Assembly (NCBI GenBank): GCA_023055355.1
Contig: JALJCS010000002.1
Location: 86,329,001-86,393,000 of the forward strand
Reading direction: 5' to 3'
Source: Agelaius tricolor
Lineage: Eukaryota; Chordata; Aves; Passeriformes; Icteridae
Length of the DNA: 64,000 nt
The notes under the pieces are model-generated. The model was given only the letters and a program-made list of their open reading frames with translations, searched no databases and was not told where the DNA came from. Both the position numbers and the translations under genes were made by a program. Shown here piece by piece: positions 37,168 to 50,483 of this stretch (positions are counted from its first letter, which is position 1; each line of letters opens with the position of its first letter).

Positions 37168-39930
37168 AATCTTCAGCCCCAAAACAGTGAAGAATAGAAT
37201 GGAAAAGTGTGTAGGAAAAAGAGTGGAAGATATGTTGTGTTACTTTCAGGATTAATATTTCTATGTTCTTTGGGCATGAGGGAGAAAAGAAAACTGCAGC
37301 AAGACCACAGTGAGGGAAAGAGGAGGTTTTACTCTCTTTTTCTATTCTTTCAGAAGAATAATGGTTGTTAGCAAATCCCAAGATGAGCTGTTCCCCTGAA
37401 GAATGAGAAGGAAGATAAAGGAAATTTCTCTTTTCTTCCATTTCCCCATCCCTTTTGGAACCAGCTGAAGGGATTCACATCTGGAAACATGAAGCAGAGC
37501 CATGATGTCTCTGGTGCTGAGACACTTTGCCTTGTACGAAGCACTTTTGCTGCATAACAATACAATTTTACTCCAAATTCAAGACTGAGGCATCAAACAA
37601 GAGTTTCATCAGTCATCCACATTTGACCTGGGATCAAGGTGCAGAGAAAAATTCAGGTACTATGATAAAACTTGGACCCTGTGCATCTTGAACTAAAAGC
37701 ACCAATTTCGTTCCTCTGTGACTACCTTGTCTCCATGAAAAGAAGATAATATAAAAAAATCAAAATACCAAAAGCTTCCTCTGTGTTTAATAGCAAAGAT
37801 AAGGTTGCAATTATTTATTTGCATCTCCCTGATGCAGTGGATTTTTGAGAAAGAGTTCTAGCATGCTTAATTCCCTTCCCAGTTCAACCCTGAACCAGCA
37901 GATTGTCAGCTTTGCCATGCACAGGTCCTGAGGAAGTTTATGAGTACATAAAAAAGCAGGATATGTATTAACTTCTGACTCATAAACAAACAAGGCTTAC
38001 TCTAAAACTGTAAAAGTGTAAATATGGAAGTGGTAGTGGATTACCTTTTGTAAAAAAACCAGATGAATAAGAAAAAATAGGCAGTTTTTCCCCCCAAGAG
38101 GTCCTGGAAAAACCTTTTGTAGGAGTTGGTTACTTGAGATGGACCCTGTGGGAAAAAGTCATGAAGTGGTGTGGATTAGTCTCCTACTGAAGACATTTTC
38201 ACTGTGGAGGTGAAACCTGGTTTTAGTGCAGCAAAACAGAAGGGTGGAACACTCTTATAACTTCCCTGTAATTTAGGAGATGGGTCTGCTGAAATACTAA
38301 CAAGAAATTGCAAGTTCCAGCTCAGGTATTTCCATGGTTTTATGACATTAAAATAAGGATCTTCTTTTCCTCCTTGCTAGAACTAAGTTCAATTGTAGAC
38401 AAACTGAACTGTAAGTTTAGTAATTTCTTTTCATTGGCCTCATATGTTTGTCAAAACCATCTCTCTTCTGCTTTACTATCAGGCATATGTTGAATGCCAG
38501 CTTACAGGCATTTTTGTCCTGTATAATGTGGGGTTCTATTTTATAACCAGACCTCATAAGGCAACATACAGAAATCCCAACAGGAACAAAAACATAAAAT
38601 ATTTCAGGAGCAGAAGGAGAGGCAGGCCCTGAAGTCAAACCCAGCATTTCAAAATCATCTTCATGAACTGCAAGAGAAACAGCAGATAAGGCAGCAGCAA
38701 AACTGCTGAAGCACATGAGACTAACTTTAGCTAGCTCAGTGTTGTGACTCTTTTGTTGACCACTGGAGAATATTTTAGGAAAAGGTGTAAGGAATTTGGT
38801 TACTAGGCAAGGTGACCCTTTCCTGACAGTCAGCATCTTGGGATCTGTCTCCCAATAATCAACTTTAATGACCCACACTGGGCCTCCCTTTTATGTATCT
38901 GCCAAATCCCTTTTCAACCCATTCAGTGCATTGTTACATTTGCTGCCTGATCAATTTAAGAGGTGCCATCTAGGTATGAAAAGGTATTTTTTCCATTAGA
39001 AAAAACACAATGACAGTGCTCCATTTCAGCTAGATAAGAAGCTACAATGCAGGCTGGCATGGTTTCAGAGATATGTATTACTTGGTAGTTCACTGATGTA
39101 AATGCTAAAGGCCTGGATTCAATATAAGGTATAACCCATTTTATTCTTACACTCTCTTACCTTTCTGAGACAAATCAGTTGTTTCCTTGCAGTAGTTATT
39201 ATCCTGAAAAAAGCTGCCAGACCATTGACTGAAAAATACAAACCCTTTTGAATTGTATGTGATGGACTTTTTTTCTTACTTTGTTTTTCCTCCTATAGTT
39301 AAAATATAGTAACTTTATTTATTCTCCTTCTAGATATATTTATTTTATCTGTAATAGGAGGTTAAGCAAAATTTGGTTTGTCAAGACTACAACTGCTTTG
39401 AAGACTCAATGGCAGCAGAACAGAAAATCCTTATCTTGTTTGCCTTTGCCAGTAAAGGGTTTGTTTAGTCATGCTAGCTAGTGCTTTTATGCAAGTCTTG
39501 GGACCATTTACAGAGCAGTCAGAAAACATGGCTCTTTCCAAACAGTTTCTCAATGTGGTGACGTATCCTAGCTGTTCTTTGTGTTCCTTTTAGGATTCTC
39601 TTAGGTTAAACCAGATGCTACACTTGCTTTAAGTAATCCAATGCTTATGATCAGAGCAATAATCCCTTAACCTTTCCTAGCTTGTATCCTGTTTGTCTTC
39701 CTGTTGCCCTCTCTGTAAAATCTTCTTCAGACATACTTGAGACTAATTTTACCTGCAGTACCAGTGCCATGCCTAACACATCCTGGCACCTGACTTCATC
39801 TGTGCACAAATATGTACCTCTTACATCTGCCCATCAAAGGACCATCACCATAAGATGGAGTTTCATGCCCCTAACAAGTATGCATATGTATTATTTGGTG
39901 CATTAGAGCTGGTGTCTAAAATATAACATA

Positions 39931-40990
39931 CAGAATCACAGAATGGCTGGAGCTGGAAGGGATCTCTGGAGATCATCTGGGCTACCTTCCCTGCTAAAGC
40001 AGGTTCACCTGAGCAAGTTCAGCAGGATCTTACTCAGGTATGTTTTGAATATCCCAGGAGAAGGAGACTTCATAACCTCTCTGGGCAGTGTGTTCCAGTG
40101 CTCTGTCACCTTCATAGTAAGGTTTTTCCTCATAGTCAGATGGAATTTCCTGTGTTTCTATTGAACCTATTGCTCTTTTTTTCTGCCACTGGGCATCACT
40201 GAGGAGAGTCCAGCCCTATTCTCCTGACACCCAGCCCTAAGATATTTATATGCTTGGATGAGGTTCCCTCCCAGTTGTCCTTCTACCAGCTAAACAGGCC
40301 CAGCTCTTCAGCCTTTCTTTTTGATAAGAGAGGTGCTCCACTCCACTAATTGTGCTGCAGTCCTCTAATTGTCTTTGTAGTCCTCCACTGGACCTTCTTC
40401 AGTAGTTCCTCGTCTTTCTTGAGCTATGGAGTCCAGAACTGGACACAGCACTTGAAGGCTCAGCAGGGCTGAGCAGAGGGGCAGGATCACCTCCCTGACC
40501 TCCTGGCAGTGCTCCTCCTAATGCACCCAGGATCCCATTGAGTGCCACAAGGGCACTGCTGGCTCATGGACAGCTTCTTGTCCACCAGGACCCCCAGGTT
40601 CTTCTCCACAGAGCTGCTTCTGGTGCCTGGGGTTATTCTTCCCCAGGTGCAGGACCCTGTACTTGTCTTTGTTGACCTTCCTTATATCCCTCTCTGCCCA
40701 GCTCTCCAGTCTGTCCAGGTCTCACTCCAGACCACTCTTCCCACTCTTCTATCATCAGCAAGGCAGCTTTGCTGACAGTGCACTTGTCCCTTCTCCAGCC
40801 ACTGTTGAATGAGATGAGTGAGATTGGACCCAGTTCTGACCCCTGGAGACACCTCCAGCTAGAGGCCTCCAACTAGACTCTGCACCACTGACCACAACCC
40901 TCTGAGCTATGCCATTCTGCCCGTTCTGCAGCCACCCCACTGTCCACTCACCCAGACACACTTCCTGAGCTTACCTATGACACCTTCTAT
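39931..40990 (-). mobile_element. CR1 LINE, about 1.05 kb 3' portion
   Basis: On the plus strand it starts with CAGAATCACAGAATGG and GGAAGGGATCTCTGGAGATC, the reversed CR1 tail. It continues through the reversed 3' UTR and ORF2 C-terminal region: TTCTTGTCCACCAGGACCCC, GGTGCAGGACCCTGTACTTG, and the CCTGGAGACACC stretch that stands for the SGVPQGS motif. It ends near TCCTGAGCTTACCTATGAC. Unlike the copy at 28672, this one keeps sequence between the SGVPQGS region and the LHLGR region, though it is shortened and frameshifted. Many point changes and frameshifts leave no open ORF2. The 5' end is truncated. Confidence 0.96.
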
Positions 40991-41737
40991 GAAAGTAAGC
41001 AAAGAAACTTACTACCCTTCATCACTATAGAGTAGGTTGTTGTATACAATTGCTTTCATCTGCAAGGAAAAACTGGACCTAAGAGTTTGGTTTTAAGTCT
41101 GTGAATCAGTGATAACAATGCCATCAGTATAAGCAGGCTACAGACTTGGAAAGGAATTTAGAATATACAGAGAGGCACCTGCCATTTAAGCAGTTTCTAT
41201 TCCTACAAACACAAAACATAACAATTGTGCTAGCCATGAAATAAAACAAAGCCCTATATTAACCTGGCTGTGAGATAATCTGATAGTCGGTGCTTTTCAA
41301 AGTGTGAAAGCAAAAAGCTTTCTTTGAACTAGAAGTCACTGGAGATAACCTCTCTCTTTTCCCCTGCTACAGCCTGGACCTCTGATCCCAGAACTGGAGC
41401 CAGGGTCCTGGAAAGTCCTTGACTGGTGGCAGCAAAGAGAAAATCATCACCTGTTCAGCCACAAAAAACACACAAGCCTGGAGCACTGTTTGTTAAACAA
41501 GATCAGTTAATAGTTGCACAGCAGATCTTCAAAGCTTCATGGCACTGTTAATGAAGGCTTTGTAGATGCTGTGTGCCCACCAAAGCTTTGGATTTTGGGG
41601 TTGGTATTTAATGCAAGAAACCCAACACTGCTTGGACTTACCCAGTTTTCATAAAAAGGAATGGAATTGCTAGGAAATGAGCACAAATTTAAACCTCTAG
41701 ATCTGAGCACAAATTTGTTTACACCATTTAAAATTAC
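40991..41737. other. Spacer between two CR1 copies
   Basis: About 750 bp of unique sequence with no recognisable feature except a repeated GAGCACAAATTT (41677 and 41705) just before the next CR1. It separates the truncated 5' ends of two CR1 copies in opposite orientation. Confidence 0.55.
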
Positions 41738-41960
41738 TTCAAACTAAAAGAGAGGGTAGTTTAGATTAGAGGTTGGGAAGAAATTCTTTACTGTGAGAGT
41801 GGTGAGACCCTGAACAGCCTGCCCAGAGAAGCTGTGGATGCCTCATCCCTGGCAGTGTTCAAGGCCTGGTCTAGTGCAAGGTGTCCCTGCCCATGGCAGG
41901 GGGGGTGGAACTAGATGATCTTCTAGGTCCCTTCTAACCCAAACCATTCTGTGATTCTAT
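41738..41960 (+). mobile_element. CR1 LINE 3' tail, 5'-truncated
   Basis: The copy starts at AAACTAAAAGAGAGGGTAG and passes through AAGAAATTCTTTACTGTGAG, TGGATGCCTCATCCCTGGCA, GTGTCCCTGCCCATGGCAGG and GGAACTAGATGATC. It ends in ATTCTGTGATTCTATT, the CR1 octamer tail. Its blocks stay close to the usual CR1 consensus as I know it, so it may be younger than the copy at 39931. It is short of about 25 bases in the middle, where 'gccaggttggatgggg' and the following block are normally found. Confidence 0.96.
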
Positions 41961-44322
41961 TAGGCTACAAATTCATTTAATCAGTAGAGCAGATATCCTG
42001 GTTTTCAAGTACAAGTGCAAACCTTGGGTTGGAGACAAGGTTGTGACTAAGTTTGATTTTTGAATGGAATTAGGCCTCCGTGATGGAATTATATGGGTTC
42101 CTCAGCCCTAAATGTGTTTTTTTCCTCCAGAACCAAGTTGATACCTAACCCATCCACATGCTAGAATGTATTGAAGGGAAGGTTTGTTTTACAAAACATT
42201 TCTGACAACTCTTCTCAGAGAATGCAGCACAGCAAGTTTAAAAAAAAACCCAAACTACTAATTTTTCAGTAATATTGCAAACATTTTAGCTCAAAAATTG
42301 AAATATGTAAGATTAAATGGATTTTTTTTATATTTCAGTGAAGGGGTTCTAGCTCAGAAGCTATTTTCTAGAAGTGAAAAAAAACCAATAAAACCCCCAC
42401 AGAATATTTTAAAGCTTAGTTCATGCTATTAAACATTTTTTTGCTAGTATTTTCTTAGCAATAGAGTATGTATAGCCTTATTTTTTCTGCACAGACATAT
42501 GTATGTAGGTATGACTGTATATGAGCATTGAAAACCTAATTTCCTTCTGTTTCTGCCTTTCATTTTTGTAAGGGTGAGCTGAAGTATCTTTCTGTAATTC
42601 CAGTTTAATCAAATGGTGCTGACACTATGAGACTTATGAATGACATTGGCTTATGAACAATCTTCATCTGGTCCTTGTCTTCTTTTTGCTGGGCATGGGG
42701 TCCCACTGCCATGCAGTGACACACTGGGTACCCAAAAAGGGTACACCCATGACACATCAATGCAAGGCAGATATCCACATTACCTCTGGATATGGTATCA
42801 GAAGCCTGTGGTGGCCAGACAAGTGAGGATATGAGCACGGCTGAACCTGCTTTTGAGATTTTACCACTCCCCAGTTCTGTGATGAGGGGGTTTGTGCAGA
42901 GCCATCAGACATGAGCGACAGCAGCTGAGCTGTAGGCACCTTGCTGCCTTCAGGCTCTACAGAGGCTCCTCAGCCTTCAGCAGAGGGGTAACAATGAGCA
43001 GCTGAGCAGGGAGTAACACCTTAGGATGCTGCAGACATTTCTTTGTTTGCAAGACTCAGGGATACCCAGGCTCTCTTGCCTTTTCAGAGCCAGCTTGAGC
43101 CCTGACCAGCATTGCATCTTGTCTCTCATAGCAATATTGGTGATACTTAGTAGAGAATACTATTTATGTGTGTTCTCATTAAGCCCACCTAATTTAAGCC
43201 TGTATCCTTTTACCCCTGTTGAAACCCAGAACCATCATTTCTCTTCAGGATACTGGAATTTCTTGTACTAGAAGGTTATCTGATGGTGTCCTTCAGAAAG
43301 GCTCTTCAAAATTGCATCCTTTATCCTGAGTCCCCTGCAGTGCCAGAATTTTTTCAGCATAGTAAAAATATTTCATTCATCAGGAGCTTAGTCATCTGAT
43401 TCTTGGTGCTGATGTTGCCTTTTGGAACAATGGCTGGCTGCCACTCTGTCTGCTGCTGTAGGAGAGCTGTGCTTGGTAATCTTTGTGTTTCTTTCTCTCT
43501 CTCTTTTTAATATCCTTGGCTTTATCATGGGAATTGATTTTTCTAAAATGTCCACCTGGTATATTTTCTCTTCATTAGAAATGGATACGAGGTGTTAATT
43601 TGTGACAATGTCACTGACTTCAGATGATAATGAGTTCAGAAAGGATGGGAAATCAAAGTGTATTCCACCATGCCTAGAGGAGCAAAACTGTGTGGGGAAA
43701 ATACATGTCTGGGCAAAGTAGCTGGAGGGCACACTACCCCTTGCTAACTGTGCCTTTATGATCTGCCTTTATCCTCACTTGAAATGATTGGCATGACCAA
43801 AGGACCCTGGGGGAAAGGATAGAGAGAACAAGGAGATTCCCACAAAGCTGCATCATGCATTAGCTGTGAATAAAACAAAGTCAGGGAGCACAGCTCTGAT
43901 CAGTTCTGCTCCATCCTCTCAGTCACTTTGGGGAAGCCTGAGATCACACATGTCAGCTACCAGGGACACAGCAAGAGGTAAGATGAGCTGCTTGTGCACG
44001 TGGAGAGTGCTGTAGACACAAATGTAGAGTACACTGATCAAATCCTTACATGATGGGAATGTATGGTGTGGAGCATCCCTGAGTCTATTTTTCTCACCCA
44101 GCTCCCAGCTCCAATGACTCATTCCACTTTCATGCGCATAGGAAAAAAATAGCCCAAAGAGTTTTTGCATGACTTTATTTCTCCCTGGATTTTCTTATAC
44201 TTGGAAGGGAAAACAGAAACATTATAATAAAGAAGCAATATAATAATGAAAAATGTTGGGTAGGAAAGGATTTCATGAAGGCTTCTTGATCAGGATATTA
44301 ATGGCAGCATTGTTGCTGCACC
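41961..44322. other. Unique non-coding DNA, no gene seen
   Basis: About 2.4 kb without recognisable genes or elements. Poly-A and poly-T runs occur near 42.24 and 42.38 kb. Open frames are under 85 codons and unremarkable. Confidence 0.55.
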
Positions 44323-44570
44323 ACAGAATCACAGAATTGTTTAGATTGGAAAAGATCATTGAGGCCAACCTTTGACCAATCACTGCCTTGTCAACTGGAC
44401 CATAGCACTAAGTTGTTCTTTGAACACCTCTAGAGATGGCAACACCATCACCTTCCTGGGCAGCCCGTTTCATTGCCTTACAACTCCTTCCATGAAAAAA
44501 TTCCTCCTGCTCTCCAACCTGAACCTCCCCTGGTGCAGATCAAGTCTTTGTCTTGTCCTGGGACCAGAGC
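44323..44570 (-). mobile_element. CR1 LINE 3' tail of a distinct subfamily
   Basis: The plus strand begins ACAGAATCACAGAATTGTTT and AGATTGGAAAAGATCATTGA. It continues through CACCTCTAGAGATGGCAACA, CTTCCTGGGCAGCCCGTTTC and AACCTGAACCTCCCCTGGTG, and ends near TCTTGTCCTGGGAC. The GGTTGGAAAAGA-type start and the ACCTCCCCTGGYGCA block are typical of another CR1 subfamily than the copies at 1498 or 41738. About 250 bp remain, with no coding capacity. Confidence 0.92.
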
Positions 44571-46033
44571 AGCACAGATTGCATTTATTGCACAGGAAAT
44601 CTGCAGTTTCTATTTTTTTTCCCTCCTGGAAAGTGAGATTTAGAAACACTTGTGCACCTTGGGCACAGGGCAGCATGGCACACAGATAACATGGCAAACT
44701 TTCAGCAAATGATCATCAAAGCTATTAAATGCCAATCAACTTAGCTGAAATTATACCAGGTCAGCTTAGTGGCCTGTTGACAATGTCTCTCATTACTGAA
44801 CTGATACTGCAATAGTTTCAGGGCAAAATGCACTGTTATTGGTTTTTTCCTGATTTTTTTTCCCCTGTTAAAATTAATGACGGCCAGAACTTGAAGAACT
44901 GAAACCCAAACATGGGCTCTCATGTCTGTAGTTCAGTTCCCCAGATTGGCCTGATTTTCAAAGATATTGAAACATCTTTGTTCAACAAAGAGCAACAGAT
45001 CCCACTGAAGCTGATTAATATTTTGAATATTTTGTCTAGATTTTCGGGTTACACGATTAACAGAGATATGCAAATCACTGATGATCCAGGATAACTGCTT
45101 TATTTCTGCTGACACTTCCGACAAGAGATGTCACTGTGGAAAGGAAATGAGTCAGGAGAAATGAATTTCTGAACAGTGTGAATACATTCCTGGCAAGACC
45201 ATTCCAGGAAAATTAAACAGAGTAGCAGATCAAATATACAGGCAGATGAACTGCAGTAGCAAAACCCATCACACAAAGAGAGTTTTTCCCACTGATGTAA
45301 TGACCTTTGTGGTTCTCACAAAAACCTTTATAACAGAGTAGATAGCTTCCTGAGGCTTGCTCAGAGCAAAGCAAAGGGAATAATACTGAGATTTTTATCC
45401 TTGTGGGGTGCTTGTATTCACTCACTTTTAATGCAGAAACTGATTTGTGACTCTTCCCCTGTATGACAGAAAAAAATTCTACCTGAAAGTGGTAAAACTA
45501 TTACTCCTCCAAATTCCATCAGGTTGTTATTTGCTTATGCAGCCTTAAAGAACAATAAAAACTTTTGCATACTATCATTACCAGGTTGGATGACATAATG
45601 AAAAATTAAGTTTGTGACAATCTGTGATCATCAAGGATAGGACAGAAGGCTTGCATGCCCTGAAGTCTGTGGGAAATCTGGCATTGAAATTAGAGACACT
45701 AATAATTCAACACTGATCTTCCCTTCAGAAATGTTGTCTACATGTTACTTTGCCCAACATTTCTCTGTGTGTCTCCTACACATATTTAAATCACTATGGC
45801 CACTGTTTTCCATGCAGGGATTATGTCAGCAAGACACTTGCTTATGTACTCATTTAGATGTCACCTACATTAAGCCATCTTCTGGCTTTTGTTCCCAGAA
45901 CTTCATATTTTTCAATTTTTATGTTTTATCCAAAATTGCTCTTTATATTGACTTAATTTAATACTTTCAGCAGCCCATACATTAGAAGGGAGCATGTGTC
46001 ACTGGTACGAAGAAAAAAATTCTCAAGAAAGGA

Positions 46034-46059
46034 CAATTATTTTAAGCAATTATTTTAAC
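46034..46059. repeat. Tandem duplication, 13 bp x 2
   Basis: CAATTATTTTAAG is followed by CAATTATTTTAAC. It is a small local duplication. Confidence 0.85.
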
Positions 46060-46591
46060 AACCTGATCTAGTTTCTCCAGCTAGGATGCTTTTCAAGTGA
46101 TGACATGACTATGGGTCAATTCAGTGGTTCTAGAGTAAATCTGAAAAGAGGGAGGAGTGTTTGATCTACACCCTGAGTTACTGATATGAGTCCCCAAAGT
46201 CAATAGAGTTGAAGGAGCAGAACTAAATATCCCCCTCTGGTTTAGTGACGTTACCTTGGAGTTATGTCAGTAGAGCTGAGAGCAGACATTCATTTAGCAG
46301 AATATTGCCAAGAGGAAAGATCATGGTGAGCTGCTAATATTTGTTGCTGGAAACAATCCAGGAATGATGAAGAAGCCACATTTTTACAAAGCTTTGAAAC
46401 CATCCTCTAGGCACACTATGTGGGTCAAGGTACTAGGAAACAATGAAAGTCAAATGGGTCCTAGACCTTTCTAATCCTGTCTGATCCAGTGATCCTCCAA
46501 TTTTGGTCATTTCACTTGAGTCTCTTAATCAATTTCATGCCAGCAATGAAGGCAGGTATAAGAATGCCTTAAAATCCAGCTAGGCTCCAGT

Positions 46592-46617
46592 TTAAAAAAA
46601 AAAAAATAAAAAAAAAT
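46592..46617. repeat. Poly-A rich tract
   Basis: A long A run interrupted by a single T. It could be a retroposon A-tail, but no element body or target-site duplication is evident. Confidence 0.9.
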
Positions 46618-49600
46618 TCACTTTTTTGGCTTTTTGCAAATGATTGTCAGAATTTCACACAGAAACTCAACTGTTAACAACCCAGTCTGGGAAGGTGCTG
46701 AATGCAGGATGGAGGTGGAAGCCATCAGCTGCCAAGGTACAGTAACACGATGGCTCTGAGTGCAAAGCTGTGACACAGTCTGTTCTGAGAGACACTTAGA
46801 GTTCTGTCATAAACTGGTTTTACTAAGAAAACAGCTTGTGGGCTGAGAAATCAGCTCAGAAAGGAAGTCAGGTTTCTTGCTCTCACAACACATACAGGCT
46901 CGTGCAATTTTATAAACAACGTGGTTTTTTTTAGCAGCTTGGAATTTAAGACAAATGCATCCCCAAAACTGTTTCCTGGTTTCCTTTCACTGTCAAGGGT
47001 GGATCTTCCTTCTAGTGCAGACAATCAGAAAATATTATAAACCTTCACAGGAACTTGGAAATATCTGATGATGCTCTCATATGATGGCTCAGATGCTCAC
47101 TATCAGTCTAAACAAAATATCTTCTGGGGGAAAAAAAGGTATGTAAGAGTGGGTGTGTATGTATATGAGTGCTTATGCATGTGAATTTTCTTTCTGCCTC
47201 TCCAGTGAAAGAGGAACACCTAACTTATTTTCTTGACATATGAAGATCTGGTAAACTATGAGTGAATTATGTTACTATTTGGTTAAATTAATGTAGCAAG
47301 GTTCAGGGGAATGATCCAACTTTTTTCAGGTTATGGATGGATATATGTTTTTAATTTCATCACTATTTATGTTTTTGCCAGTAATAGCAGGTGAATACTA
47401 TTTCAGGCTGACTGTGAGAGTGCTTTGAGGAATCCATACAGCTGATTAGCAGTCACAATCCCACAGTTCATATCCCAAGGAAAACACTGCAGTAATATTG
47501 TGCATTCTGCATGCTCACCTCTTTGAGAAATCAGTGAAATTTAGATGCCTGATCTGATAAACAATACCAAAGTATAGCCCTTAAATTCCTATTCCAGAAA
47601 CTAGTTCAAGTTAATTACTAACAAATATTCCCCTTGAGGTCTATGGTTATGAATTTGTCAGATGAAGCCTCAGACATTGACCCTTTTGTCAAGGTGAACC
47701 TAATCAACCCAGATAATTTTTTATTTATCTGCTGGAATGCAGGAATGGAGCTCTAATGACAATCTTCTCTAATTCAAAGTGCTGTGTAAATATCATAAAA
47801 ACATACATTAAAAAGATGGCCTGGTTCCAGGCATGAAAATATTGCCCTTTGTGATTAATCAAATGAAGAGAAGGGAATGATTATAGTGACAATGCTAAGA
47901 AAAAAATGTTTAAAAAATCAAGCAGCAACAAGAGGTTATACTACTGTTTATTTTCAGTAGTGCCTATACTGTTTTAGCTGAGTTAACAAGCTCTGGAAGC
48001 CTTTAGGATCTTGAAGACTGGTGTCTATCTATGACTTGGATCACTGCATCTTTCATCCCATGTCTTAGAAATATTCCCTGGCATAAGATTTACCTCTTAG
48101 AATACAGCCTTATCAAAGAAGGGATGGTAAAATAGAAGGCAATCCAAATAAGAGAATAAATTCAACAGCAGATAGCAATTAAGATATTTGCTTTTTATAT
48201 TAATATATCTTTTGCTTTGACTCATTCCAATGTATTTTTTGCCATCTTTTTCCCAAGCAAAGTTTCTGACAGCACACATTGTAGATGACATGAAATCCCC
48301 TGGCAGAAATTACCTTATCTATCTTTTGATATTCACACCATAAGTTTGTGTCTGAGATAGTTATCCTGTTGTAGTCAAATCAAATAGAGACAGCAGATTT
48401 GAGAGTGTGATTGATCTGATCAAAAGCTTCTGCCTTCTCTGGGATAAGGAGTGCTACACCTTAGAGTTTTCTGAGTTTTCAGGCCTCTCCTCTACTGCTT
48501 ATGAAGAAGACTCACAGCCAGAAGTTTAGATATAGAAGTCTACACTGCAGTGACATGTATCTCCTCTCTCCTGTCTTTAGACTGACTTAGTAGACACATA
48601 TACTGGGGTTCTTGGTCTTCCATTTCTTTTTTTTTTTTAAGACAATGAAAAAGAACTTAGAATCCTCTGTTAACACAGTTGTTGTTCTGTATCCACAGAA
48701 GTACCACAGTGCGTCACTAAACTTGCATCATCATTCAGAGAACAAACTTAAAAAAACAATGACTTAAAATTTTCCTGTATATCTATTGTGAACGTGAAAA
48801 AAATTACTCATATGAGTTTTTTGTGTTTCTCTTTTTCAGTCTGTCTGTCTGAGGAGACAGATTGCTTCAGTACATCTTTAGCATGATATAAATGCCTCAC
48901 CTAGAAAAACAAGAATCTAATGTTCACTTGTCTTCTCTTGATAATGTCTGCAGGTAGCTTAAAGCTTTCCCTGGTTGCTTTTTGTCTCTTTTCTGGACTG
49001 TTTTTAAAGATATTCCAAGGTGTTGCTGGACAGCTCCTTTTCCAAAGGGTAGCAGTACCAGAGGCAACAGGAAACCAAAGAACATCCTGCTTAGTCTGAT
49101 GAGCCTTTTGTTAAGAGGACATGTGGGTTTTTAGTGTAGTCCACCATGATTTGAAGAAGAGCAGAGAAGTACACTAAGTCAACCATCTGATGGTTAGTGC
49201 TACCTTTTCCTTCCATGTTCTGTATTCTTTCGCCTTCAAGGGTTTAACCTAGTTACTTTGGGAGAAGATTGTCAGCATTTCTACCAGACTGAGATGAATA
49301 TCTGTTTCTTGAGACTGAATTCAGTTATTTACATGCAGTCCTACTCATTTGTGAATGCCTATGAGATAACTTTAACCTCAGCACTGAGGTTTGACTTTAC
49401 ATATGTAAATAGCAATATTTTACTAGTTGGAATGGCAAGGTCTGTGTAGTTAATGATGCATCTGTTATGGTGGAAAGATTGTCAGACTAGATGTGAGATA
49501 ATATTTGAACTTTGAAGAATGAGACATAATGTAGACAAGTATTCTCAGCCATGATATAGCTGTGTCACATGTTTCCAATATGAAACATGACCACAGGTTG

Positions 49601-49982
49601 TAAATGCAAACAAGGCTGGGGAAAGCCAAAATTGCTTCCTTCTGAGAACTATAAAATGACATTTTGTGAAAAGAAGGTTCTGTTCCACTATGAAGTGGTT
49701 TCTGGATATTGGATATGACAATGTCAAAACAAAAAAAATCCAAAATGAATAGCTTTATACTCTGAATGATCTTAAGTTACATATATTTTTAATAGCACAG
49801 AAAGCAGATGAAACTGTGCCTCCGACTTGAGTACACCATTCACAGTAGGCCAGATCTGGTGGACAGATCTGGAGGCCAAAGCAGAATATATCTCTAATTG
49901 TTATTTTTATGCACCCACTCTGTGAGTGTTGCTGCTGCTTACTTTCCCAGTTCAGCTAGCCCCCCTCATCTCATAAAAACAT

Positions 49983-49996
49983 TGTGTGTGTGTGTG
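49983..49996. repeat. Short (TG)n microsatellite
   Basis: Seven TG units in a row, near the lower size limit for a microsatellite. Confidence 0.85.
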
Positions 49997-50446
49997 CACT
50001 GATGGACAGCACCAAGGCAATGGCTCTCACAACAACCAAAGCAGGTGGTTTGTGACCACTCAAATAGGCTCTGAGAAATCATGGTGATAAAATAGAGGAA
50101 CTGCATTCAACAAGGACTGCATGTCTATATCTGTGGGAGATATTAAGTATATCAGGTGTGGAAAAAAAGATTACTCAGGTAGATCTGCTGATGTAAGTGT
50201 GGCGTGACTAAAGAGGAATGTACCTTCTGTGTCTCTAGAAAAGCCTATCAGTGCAATACAAGAGCCATATTGGCTAATAAGTTATGATCCTGGTTAATGG
50301 TTATTGAAATGGTTAATCTTTTGTTACCTCCCTTATCTACAACATTTTTCCAAAGTGATATGATAATATCCTTTTTGCCTATTTAGGGAAGCCTTGCACA
50401 AATAATTTCTTGAGGAAGTCGATAGAGTGCTGGTAAGAATGCTAAA

Positions 50447-50483
50447 CAAATTAATTTTAAAAAATTTAAAAATTTTAAAAATT
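50447..50483. repeat. A/T low-complexity tract
   Basis: Repeated TTTTAAAAA-type units, partly self-complementary. It is simple AT sequence. Confidence 0.85.

Larger units (their letters stand above)
29591..39930. other. Long unique non-coding stretch
   Basis: About 10 kb with no gene recognised. Small landmarks, listed separately, are a TATA-like motif at 32606 and a 20-bp tandem duplication at 37128. An AT-rich TATA/TACA patch lies near 33.87-33.92 kb. The longest open frame in the window (minus strand, 38417-38878) lies here but resembles no protein I know and starts at a GTG. Confidence 0.55.

Noticed and set aside
38417..38878. Longest open frame in the window, 153 codons on the minus strand
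   Set aside because: It begins at a GTG, resembles no family I know, has no regular domain or hydrophobic pattern, and one frame of this length is not surprising in 64 kb read six ways.
40542..40961. Several overlapping open frames on both strands
   Set aside because: They fall within the CR1 copy at 39931-40990 and are frameshifted or antisense readings of its ORF2 region.
18421..43534. Identical 17-mer GGCTTTATCATGGGAAT at 18421 and 43518
   Set aside because: Flanks do not match, and one such pair is not far from chance expectation in 64 kb.
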